Source of the DNA: Beroe forskalii
Taxonomy: Eukaryota; Ctenophora; Nuda; Beroida; Beroidae
Assembly: GCA_011033025.1 (NCBI GenBank)
Contig: WFMF01000020.1
Location: 980,182-1,044,181, forward strand
Direction: 5' to 3'
Length of the DNA: 64,000 nt
The position numbers and the translations under genes were made by a program. The notes under the pieces are model-generated. The model had not been told where the DNA came from and did not search any database. It saw only the letters and a list, made by a program, of their open reading frames with translations. Shown here piece by piece: positions 12,231 through 24,200 of this stretch. How positions within the stretch are numbered: position 1 is the first letter of the stretch; each line of letters begins with the position of its first letter.

Positions 12231-15200
12231 TTGGTAGCTGGGTATGACAGATGCAATCTGATTGACGACTGTGATCAGTGCTTGAGCCTTTACTCCGAGT
12301 GCGCCTGGTAAGATACTGCAGATAATAAAATTAGGCCCTTGCTTGACATGGGTTTCTTCCCGAGGGATTAGACACGCAGCCCAATTTAAGGCGAGAGTGT
12401 CAACCAAAATGAACCAGGGCCAAATCTGGCAAGGTAAGATACAACAGTCAAACGTTGATAAAAATGAACATTGCAAACAGTATCATAAACAGGCGAGTTC
12501 TGCATTCTTACTGTGGCGGATTAGTAGGATACTGCAGATAAGAAATTGGTGGATTTTATTAAGCAACTCTTGGGCAGTAAAAAGCGAGTTTTCACTCAAG
12601 GAAGTGAATTAAATTCTTTAATCGTCAGCAGCCACTTTAATGGGTCATTATACTCGAATATCTTTATGGGTGATAAAACGCTGAAGATAAGCAGCGAAGA
12701 AGCTTGTTTTGTGGTTCTCAAGCTCAAATTTTAGCATATTTTGAACGAATTTTAAGGAATTTTAAGCAAATCCGAACTCACATAACTTCCCACAAAACCA
12801 CAAAACATAAACCACAAACAACAAATCGCTTTGTATTTTAAGTAAAATTTGAAAACATTTCACTATGTGGTGTGACGTAAATAACTACCCATTTTAGGTA
12901 TTCATAATGATGTCACTCGAATGAAACCGAAACGTCCCGATATTTTTAGAGAAGATCGATGATCTTTACAAACAATTTTACAATATACGAAAGATCCGGG
13001 GTTCGATTCCGGTCCAGCGCCACTGAGCTAAGGGCAAAAGATTCATCTTGAGCCTATGCAGCCCGACGGTTCACTCAGCCGAGCGTACAGGAAACTGTGC
13101 GGGAGGGTTAAATGAGAAGCCCATTGCAGCGAAGTCTCGGGCGAAGAAAGTATGGATTACAAACGGTTTCAAAATAAAAAAAATAAAAAAATTCAGCGGG
13201 GAGACTAGCAGTCTACAAACCAAACATATAAAATCAAAATTTCCGGTGATTTTAAGGAAACCAATACTTACAAGAGACGTAAGAAAGTACTAAAGTTTGA
13301 ATTTTGGAGAGTAAACCAAAAAAAAGAAGCGGCATATGCTAGAAAAATATAACTTTACTCGGCACAACGTTACTATGCTCTCAAAGTAAATAGGCGGTCC
13401 CATGACGTCATTCACAGTGTGTGCGCTGCCAAATTATGTTGAAAATAACCGCCTATTTTTCGCGCGCGGCGTAAAGTTTACCCTCATGTCGCTGTTCCGG
13501 GTTGGTGGTCCAATCAGTTTAACACTTTTTGTCGGAAATATCGGAACTTTTGACAAACTTAACGTCAACACTACGCCAAGTTCTGCTGTTTGTTATATCT
13601 GTGCGCAAGTTTCGGAGGGCAGATAGAAAATATATGATAAATTCCATTATATATGCATGCAGCTGTTTTATTGTTTAAAACATGAACTAGAGCGCATAAG
13701 TTATATGGAGCGAAGGTATTGACTGTTCGCTGTCAACGGTAAACCATTTTAAACTGTGATAGGTAGGTAGATAGTTGACGGAAGGCTTACTAAATACCAA
13801 AGCCCTCGTACTTCGAAGCAGCCCACAGGATTGCCATGGAGCGGGCTTTTAGTTTCACAGGTTTGTTCAGCAGAAAATCGGAATTCGGAAACTTAGGACT
13901 GACCGTAATGTAAGCATGGGTCACAACTACAGTTCTTCTTTGAACTATGATAGCTGAGCGAAAATGATCTGAGATTCCGTAATTTGTCAGGATGGGTCAC
14001 TTTATCTATTTAGTAAACATGTCGAAGTTGACATACCAACTGGTCGAGGCGACACTTTAAACTATAATAGACGAGGGGAAATAATCTGAGATTTGGTTAC
14101 TGTCAGTACCCAAAATCAACTTTATCTGAGACTTTAGAATCGTAAAATTAATTTCATTACCTGTTATTCAGTGGAAACCGTATAACCAAACTTACGCTAA
14201 AACAAGCATGGGACTAGAATACCATTACACCAATCTTTCGACCAATGATACCATTATTTTAGGTGCAGTGACGAGGAGTGGGCACACCCTCCTTGCTTCG
14301 TATCAGGAGCATGGTACTTAAAAAACGCAAGCTGCAACAAACTCAGTGACTACAAGAGCACCGTCACTGTGACAACAAGTAAGTGGTGTCAAAGGACAAA
14401 GTGAGTGGTGTCACTGTGACAACAAGTGAGTGGTGTCAAAGTGAAAACAAGTGATTGATGTCAACGTTACAACGAGTTGCATCAGTTTCAAAGCAATAAC
14501 AACAGAATGATTGGGATCAATCTGGATTTTGGACTGAAAACTCGCTTATTAGACCCGCTTATGAGACAAATAAGCCTCCTTTTTGACTGAAAAATGATGA
14601 ATAAAAAACAACGTGCATCCAGAGCTCATGCAACAATTACATAATATCAAGCAGTCTTACTCTTTCTAGAAATTAACATATTATTTCATAAATTAACATA
14701 TTATTTCAGAAATTAATATTTATTCTTCAGACTCAGAGCTGACTGATGAGAACCAAGTTACTCCGACAGTATTCAGTATCAATCTCAGAGCAAAAGAAAC
14801 AGTCAGCCAAGTCATCAAAGTCAGGTAAGTCCGTGTTTTACTTTAAATTTCTTTCAGCGATTGATAGGTTGTTCGACATTACATAATCCCCATAATATGT
14901 AGTCAAATAATATTTGGCAAATTGCCAGCGAGTTGAAATTAAATATTAAAATATAACTTTGAAACTCAAATCAAGCGCCTAAAAAGTTGGTTATTCCGAT
15001 TCGTCTCGACGAGGCAATTTCATTTATACTACCTCACTTTTCCTAATAATTTGGAAAGTTGCCAAGCCAGCGAGTTGAAATAAAATTTAACTTTCCCATA
15101 TCCCACATAGACCAGCGGCAGGGGACAAACTCCAAGCGCCCATAAAAGTTTTACTTTGGATTTTAATCTCAATATCTATTCCCTGCAGACCACTTTTCCT

Positions 15201-18200
15201 AATAAACCCCATAGACTCCTACTACCTCATGCCAGAGTTTTACTTTGGATTTTAATCTCCAATATCCCCTGCAGACCAGCGGCCGGGTACCCCATAGACT
15301 CCTACTACCTCATGGACTTCTCTACTCCATGCAAGATGATCTGAAGAACCTGAGACTTTTAGCGGGGAACTTAACGGAGGAGTTCAGGAGAGTCAGCGAG
15401 AACTTTACCGTAGGTTCGTGTCATTAATATTATCTATTGGTTTACCCACAGGTCCAATGTCCAACTAAAATATGATAACGATTACGGTATTCTGAGGGTA
15501 TTCGAGAACTTTGCCATAGGTTTGTGGATAAAAATATCAAAATGTAGTTTCGTGAACTATACCAAGTAGAAACTTTATCTCTATTCTATCATTCAACCTA
15601 AAGAGTCGTCTCATTGACTGAATACTCCGACACAACACAGTCTAATGCACATTCCAATATCATAACGATTTCGGTATTCAACATTGTCCAATAAGGGAGG
15701 GAGTTGACTGTAAACTCACCTACTGATGGGTCTATTTCTATCTACATACTAATTCAGTAATTCAGGAGGGAATCGAACCCGGGATCTTTCGATCACGAGC
15801 CAGACTAGATACCAATACACCAATACTGACCACAAATAATTCAGGTTTTGGGACGTTTATCGACAAGAACATCTCCCCCTTCTCTTTCATGGACGCTAAA
15901 TACCTGAAAAACCCCTGCTATACGGACGACATTGATGTGTTCACGGGGAAGGTAACGATTATGAACAGTTATATACATACTACACTAACACAATAACTTA
16001 CCTACTAACTTACCTACTCAGTAACTGTTACAGTAATTGAGTACACGAGTAAAAGCAATAACTTTTTTTTTTTTTTTATAGTACTTGCTCAATTTTTTTT
16101 AAAATCATACAAAACGGGAGTACAAGGAATTTGCTGAAATAGAGTAATAGAGATGTTTCAGTTTCGGAAAATTCAAATTCCGACTAATTAAGACAATGCT
16201 AGGTAATTAAAACCGAATCTTCTGAATTAAACCTGAATTAAAGCTGAATTAGAGGTGAAAATTCGGAGTAAACACTCTGACTCTTCTCAATAATTATTGT
16301 ACAACAAACACTGCGGACTAGAAAAGTATGCGACTAATTTCGAAACAAAATCCAAATGACATTAAATCAGATGACAGATCAAGGCCAAGGATAATTCCCG
16401 TGATTTGTGGTAGGAATATTACTGAATATGAGTAATATTCAGAATTTCTAAAGATATTGACTGATTGAGTACAGGAAACAGTAGCTTTTGTTGCGAGGAC
16501 ACAGTTTGATCATCGGCGGCCATAGAAAGCTAACAATTGAAACCAAGTCCACAGTTTAGACTTCCAACCCACGCTTGGAATTGTCTATGATTTCCGAATA
16601 AACTTTCTCTGATAACGCAAGATTAAAATTATTGGCGCGGCGTACTCGTAGCTTACCTGTAGAATCCAAAATTGTCGTGGCACTTTTAGTGATACAAGTT
16701 AATATTCAAGTTCAACTGACTAGTCAAAAGACCAAATAAAAATCAAATCATAAGTAACTAACGGCCATGTTTCAGAGGTTGTCCTGTCCCCCTTCCTACT
16801 CCTTCCGGAATGAGATGAGTCTGAAGGAAAGTCTGGAGGAGTTCACTGCAACTCTCGATAACCTGGAGGTAAGGAAGAGGATTACAAAGTTATACCACAA
16901 AGTATAACGCCAAAACCGTGCGAGGGCAGTGGCTTTTGCGCAGCTCTCAAATTTTAGCAGAGTCCTCTTTTCGCGGCCCCTTTTTACAAAGTCCGACAGT
17001 TTCTATCTATTTCAGGTATCCTCAAATATTGATCAGCCGGAGGGAGGTTTTGAGGCACTGCTACAAGTCGCAGCCTGCTCAGAAACCATAGGTAATACAA
17101 ACTTAAAATAGGCGGTCGAGATTGAGAAGTGACAACATAATCTATGTTTACAGGCGTGAATTGATGACGTCAAGTAGCGATAATTGTTGTCTGCGATGGA
17201 GAAAAAAATTGAAGTAGGTACTTCATTAAATTCCGATTTTTAATTCGCATTATTTGAAATTTCCCCCGGCAGGGTTCCGCAAGAAGTCCCGTAAGATCGT
17301 GGTGTACGCGAGTGACGCGGGTTTCCACATCGCGGGGGACGGGAAGTTGGCGGGTTTAGTGAATCCTAATGACGAGGAGTGTGCTCTGAATGGGGCGGGG
17401 TATTACACGCGGGCAGAGAAGCAGGATTACCCTACCATCGAACAGGTAACCATGGGAACACTGCTGTTGTCATGGCAACATGGGGTTAGCATGACAACAC
17501 GCTGTTGTCATGACAGCGGCAACAATAAACTTTCAATTTCATTTTCAGGGCAACTTCATAACCTATGATGAAATGAAACCACAAATATCTCATTCCATCA
17601 ATATAAAAATTAAGTGTAGCTATTATTATCTGATATGTACAAATCAAAGCAGTGAAATACAGCATAGCAGTTTTTAAATTTTCGCTCACTGATCAAATTC
17701 CATTTCTTCAATCAAAACTGCACGGTGTAAAGGCCTATTTTTCCTTGTCTTAATCTTACTTCTGATCAACATAACTAAAGAAATCGTAAAAATAACAAGA
17801 ATCATCGCAGCAATAACCGCTGCCAAAGTAATGATTATCGTATCTTTAGTCTTAATCCTTCCTGCAATATCCCTCAAATCCTTAGAGTTATTCACACACT
17901 CCCCTGGTGCCACTTCAAACCCAGCTGGACATGGGATACACTGTTCCCCATTCCCAAACAGACTCCTATCACACCGGATACACCTGTAGTTGCTCCAGTA
18001 ACGTCCAATAGGGCAGCTTCCACAGCAGGTTGAACCAGCAGGGGCAACTGTGAATTCAGGGCATTTCCTGCAGGCCACTAGAGTACTAATATCAGAGTCA
18101 GAGTTATGGTCCTCAAGTCTGTTTTTATGAGATTTGTTATTGTTGTGGTTATCAGATTTATTGTTTTGGTTTCCATGGTTACTATCAGATTTGTAAGTGA

Positions 18201-21200
18201 CAGCACTACCATTGGAGTAGTGATCAGCCGGACAAATAGCACATTCCTTGGATGCAGTATCCCAGGAGTACCCTGGTTTACAGTTACAAGTCAGAGAGTT
18301 TTTGGGGGAAGTGCTGCCTTCGGGGCAAGGGACACAGCTTCCTATTCCAGAATCATCACCAACCTGACCCAGATCCCTTAGCAACCCATTCTGGTCACTT
18401 AGCAACCCACCCTCATCCCTTAGCAACCCACTCTGATCCCTAGCAGGAGAATTGTAGTAAGAGTTCTCAGGGCATGATATACAAGACAAGAATACCCTTC
18501 TGAGTGGTCCCTCTTGACAAGGCCCCGGTGTCCCAGTGTGGTAAGAACACTGTGTAAGAGGTGGCAGACTCAGAACAAGACATGTCTGAGAAAACCACAG
18601 GGTAGGAGTATTGGGTGTCATCCCAGGATGACCCAGGAGTCCAGGATGGGTCTGATCCTCCTTGGTAAAACCCAGCGTCCAGACAGTTCGCATTGAATCC
18701 GGTGTACAAATCATCGGAGCAGCGTCCCACTGTTCCGGTTTCAAATCCGTTATCTGCGATCAGAAGACCTTCTTCAACCCCCTTAGTCCCGTTCTCACTC
18801 ACTAGATAAAAGTTCCATTTCTGACACACGTGGTGCTGTGTGTCCCAATGGAGTCCACCCGAACAAGCACAGGAAGTTGATCCTGCATCTGATGCTGAGC
18901 CAGCAGGACATTGATGGCACTTGCTGGTGTCAGAGTTCCAAAAGTGATTGCTGGTGCACAGGCAGAATGAAGAGTTTGGGTCTGAAGATCGACCAGAGGG
19001 ACATGAGGCACATTGGCCAAGTTTCTTGTTAAAATACGTGTTTTTCAGGCATGAAAAACAGGATAAAAAGATAAAACTGTTCGTGTTGCAGCCATCTTTC
19101 TTCGAAAAGCTGCAATCCGTGTACGCACTCGCTGAAGGACCGCAGATAAACACATCCAGCGAGAATGAGAAGTTCACGGAGCCCCCTATTCCCCCATAGG
19201 ACCAGGACTCAAACCCTGGGTATCCCATATCCATACAGTTCACTCGAGCAGTGGCATCACTATAGCGGGTATTGCAAACCACTCCTGTATCCCTTCCATT
19301 GCTGACAAGGAGCAATCCTTGATCACGTGATAGTGTGGAATTATCACGTGACAATGTGGAATTGTCACGTGATAGCGAAAAGCTGTACTTTAAACAGTAC
19401 TCTGATACAGCATCCCAGTAGAGCCCTTCTCCAAACAGCCACAGGAGGTGGCCCCAGATCTTGGCACCGATCCAGAAGATCCTGAGACTGTGTCAGCAGG
19501 GCATCTGACGCACTTGGCATCGTGCCCACTCCAGAAGTCCCCCTCCCCACACTCACAGTACAGAGAGTTAGGAGGGGCCGTACTGTCCCCAGGACACTTG
19601 ATACACTGGGTATTGTACGGGGGTTCCAGCAGGTGGAAGTGGTTTTCTGGACAACTCTCACAGGAGATGAATAGGTTGGAGTCAGCATCGCAGTCTGATA
19701 GGTAGCTGGGTTCGGTGAGGTATGTGCAGTCGGAGAGGGATACAGAACCAGGCTTACAGATCACCTTGGAGATGGCAGCACTGTAGTTACCAGGGTTACC
19801 AGGGTGGTTACCATGGTTCCACGAGTCATGATAGGAGTACCCCATGCTGAGACACAGGAAATCAGCGGTGTTCTGAGCGTAGTCGTAGAAAGCATCACTA
19901 GTACACACCGTACCACTGGCATCTCCAAGATTCACTACGACAAGTCCACTGACAGCGGTAACTGACTGGTGAGTTGTTCCTGACATTGTAAAGCTGTACT
20001 CAGGCATTGCTCAGAGGTGAAGTCCCAGGTTTGAGATTGGGGGCAGTCGCACCATCTTGCGCCGTAGAGTGAAGTCGACCCTGTCGGGTTTAGTTTCGTC
20101 AGATTTGGGTTCGATATGAATTTACATCATAGGTTCATGGGTTTTAGTACTACGTAACTCTACCGAAATAAACGAAATTTTCTCTCTTACTAAATTTCTT
20201 TGCTACAATTCTACTCAATTAATGTCAGTTACCTGTTGGACACAGGAGGCAGTCATATCGCACGTTGCTCCAGAAATACCCAGGAGGACAGTAGCAGAAG
20301 TCAGATTCAGGGAGAGAAGTCGTGTTACCAGGACATGGTTCACAGGAGACATTGCTACCATGGACACTGTTGCCATGGACATTGCGAAGATATGTGTTGC
20401 TAGGACACACCGGAGTAGCACATGTCAGAAACACAGAATGTCTAGTCGGAGGGTACAACTGATCGTCGTCATAGAAACCATAACTCACATCCGAAGAGAA
20501 CAGCACCGTACAATCATCTGGAGATGACGCTGAAGTATTACATGAAATGTACAGCACCGCCACAGGATACCGAGATGCTTCCTCCTTCAGACTATAATCT
20601 GATGCGTCTGTAGTCCAGGATTTTACCCCAGAGAAACCCATCTTATTACAAATAACACTCGCTTCCGCCTCACTGAATGTAGCCCCAGGGTAGCAGTTCG
20701 AACACACACTCCCCCTCTCCCTTCCATCGTCTGAGATGAGTAACCCACTACTCACACCGGTAATACCAGCTTCATTGACCAGAGTAAAGGTCCAGGAGAG
20801 GCACTGGAGAGAGTCAAAGTCCCAATACTCCCCTGTTGGACATTCACAAGAATCTGTGGAATCTGCTGATGATTTGGTGGAGTTTCCAGGACATTTCACA
20901 CATTCGCGAGCTTTGAAATTCCAGAAAAACCCGTCTTCTGAACAACTGCAAGTCCTAGAATTGGGTTTTGAGGTTGATCCCATCGGGCATGGGACACATA
21001 TCCCCGCCTCGTTGTCAAAAAACATGTCCGCTGGACATGACACGTAGTGACATGTCAGAATGATGTCCGCAGAGTGATCACGCCCCGCAACATCGCCCAA
21101 ACCGAATTTACAGTCATTATAGCTCTTACTTTGTGTAAAACACTGCATTTTCGTTAGCACAATCGGATAAGATTCTAGAACCGGCCTCCACGACTCATAG

Positions 21201-24200
21201 AACACCAAACTCTCTGTTTTATTCCACGAGACAAACCCCGAGAATCCCATATCCCGACACAAGACCCTCGCACTGTCATCAGTGAAATAATCCCGACCAT
21301 ATTGTGATGAGTCTGATACTGTTCCTGCAGTCCTGCCGTTATCTGCAACCAACAACCCACTCTCTTGATCAGGATTACCGTCCTTATCAACAAGAGTAAA
21401 CTGCCAAAACGTGTTGCAGGGGGGTACCCAGCAACAGAATAATAGCACGACTTTAAGCAGGAGCAAGGAAAACATATTATAATGATAAGGCGGGCTTAGA
21501 CGGAGAGGATATTTAGGTAGAATACCGATATTATGAGTATAATATTGTATTACTCCGAGATAACAGACCCTCAGTATATTGTTATAAACGCACGTGTACT
21601 GGCAAGGGTTATTTACATAGGCCTTCGCAAGTCAAATTATTATCTTCAAATTATTCGTGAAATGCAATACGAGTGCCAAAAAGGCCAAAAGACAACCTCG
21701 GTGCATTGCGAAATAAACCATATGCTATACAAGTGACCTAATACTCCTGCATAATTACATACTTCAAGTGAATTATAATTTAATGAGTGGTTTCATACGA
21801 ACCATAATTTACACCCCCGCGAACGAAAAATAGGCGGGTTTTTCAACAATATTTGGCAGCAATCACACTGTAAATGACGTCATTTCGACCGCCTATTGAT
21901 TCTGAGCGCATATATTAGCGTCAAATAACACCTGAATACATTACTCATAGTGAGATCATCATTTCGACACAACATATGAGCCGGTAAAATTCAAATGTGT
22001 GCGCGCGCGAAAAATATCAAATTTGAGGTCATCAGTTGACAATATTGAAGCCATAACATGATGTCAATTCTAGCTATCCTTTATTAACACATGACCAGGA
22101 TAACATAGTGACATAGTGTCATTGGTTTTCCGAGGAATTGCTGAACTCATCAGATTGTATAAAGTGGGAGTTCGTGGGCTCGTGCCAGCTGTGTTTGATT
22201 TAATTTTAAACGGAGTTTTCAACATGAGATTCATGCACAGAAACACAATCTGTACAAGATGGTTCTGGAAGTTTACAAAGATGGCAGAATGGCCCGACTG
22301 GTGTCAGTGGTACGCCAGACTGGTGTCAATAAAATAAGGTCATACTCATAGTGTCAGACTGGTGTCAGTGATACGTCAGAACTCAGACTGGTGTCAGCGA
22401 TACGTCATAAGACTAAACCAGTGTCAGCGTTACGTCTGACTGTTGTCAGGGATATGTCAGACTGGTGTAAGCGATCGGTCAGACTGGTGTCAGGGATATG
22501 TCAGACTGGTGTCGGCGATACGTCAGACTGGTGTCAATGGTATGCCAGACTGGTGTCAGTGATACGTCAGACTGGTGTCAGTGATACGTCAGACTGGTGC
22601 TGGTGATACGCCAGACTGGTGTCAGTGAATGTCATAGTGTCAGACTGCCATAGTGTCAGACTGGTGTCAGGGCTTATCATTAAGGATTCCATATCCATTC
22701 ATGCGCAATTTTCAAATTTCCCGCAGGTAAATCAGAAGCTGATTAGGAAGAACATAATCCCCATATTCGCTGTGGAGACTGACTTCAAGAACCTCTACAA
22801 GAAACTGAGCAACCAGATGTCTCAGATGTCCCAAGTCGGGGTACTATCCCGGGTAGGTATATCCAAGGTAAACGTATTCTGTGTGCATCGCGATGAATGA
22901 ACTAATGAAAGTTCGATCGAAATACTGATAGTGATGTGTCGATGCGCGGATAGCGATACTGATATGCCGATGCGCGCATTTGGGGGAATTTTGTGTATAC
23001 GAACCTTCATTTTAATTATTCATTCATGAAGATATTATCAATTATGCTTAATTTTCTATCTCTACCTGTATTCCGAATGTCTGTGGCAATTATCCAATAA
23101 TCCAGACTGGCACAGTTCCACTTTCTGGCAGGATTCCGGCAACATCGTGACCCTGGTGAAAGAGGCGCTAGACAGGATCACCTCTACAATAAACCTGGTG
23201 GTCGTGGATGACTTCGGTTACACCATCAAGGTGAGAGGATTAGGGGGGGGGGGGAGAAAGTGGGGCAGTTTTTGGGGCTGTAGGATGTTATCCTACCCCG
23301 TGCGCGCAACGTTCACATTTGGACGCGACGGTTACATTTGATAGCCATCCAGTCAAAACAAATAGACTTTTGGGGGTTTGGGGGGGGGGGTTGAGCCAAT
23401 ATACTGTGGATTACGGTATCATAACATACCATCAATAAATAAAATATAAATGAAATTGAAAAATATATTTTAAATTTCTTGCGTTTCAACAATTCTGGTA
23501 ATTTTGAATTTGAGTTACAATGTGGGGGGGGGGGCTGTTGTGGTACACAAGTATCACATTCACAAAAAATCTCATCGGGGACACCTTTACTTCACTCACT
23601 CATTATAAAAGTGGTGATGTCCCAAGTATATAACGGTGTCAGTTAAAACTGCAATTTTGTGTGCGCGGCGTGAGTTTGCGCGGCGTAAAGATATATAAAT
23701 AACATGTCTGTACGCCGCGCACACAAAACTGCACTGTTAATCTAGAATCGAATGCTGCAGAAATTCTCCCTGAAAATTACAAAGGTTAGAAGAAATTCGT
23801 CTAACAACCAGGACTGATTCTGGGAAAGATTATCGTATCCAGATATCCTTTCTGAACTGAAAAGTGAAACAGTTTCCTGAAAATAAACAGCCTTTATCTT
23901 CAGGTTAAACCGCTGTGCGATGAAAAGATTCCGAATGGCTGCACCAATATTACATACGGTCAGACAGTCGAATTCGAGGTTTGTTGGGGGGGGGGGGGCG
24001 CTTGCATTTTCATCCACACCAAAAAAATTGTTTTGATCATAAATTATTAAATTGAAATTGGAAAAACCTACAATCATTATCAATACCCGCATTTTTTCGA
24101 CGTTTTCAAGAAGATCCATCTGCAAAGTTATACTTAAAGTGGATTATTACTTAATCCACTTAACTTTCAAAAACGTTAAATCAATGTTTAAACACAGGTC

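Noticed and set aside
15763-15832. Functional tRNA gene
   Set aside because: The anticodon stem does not pair and no acceptor stem is found; a degenerate SINE head fits better.
22291-22675. CRISPR-like array
   Set aside because: Units are contiguous with no unique spacers, in a eukaryotic intron; it is a minisatellite.
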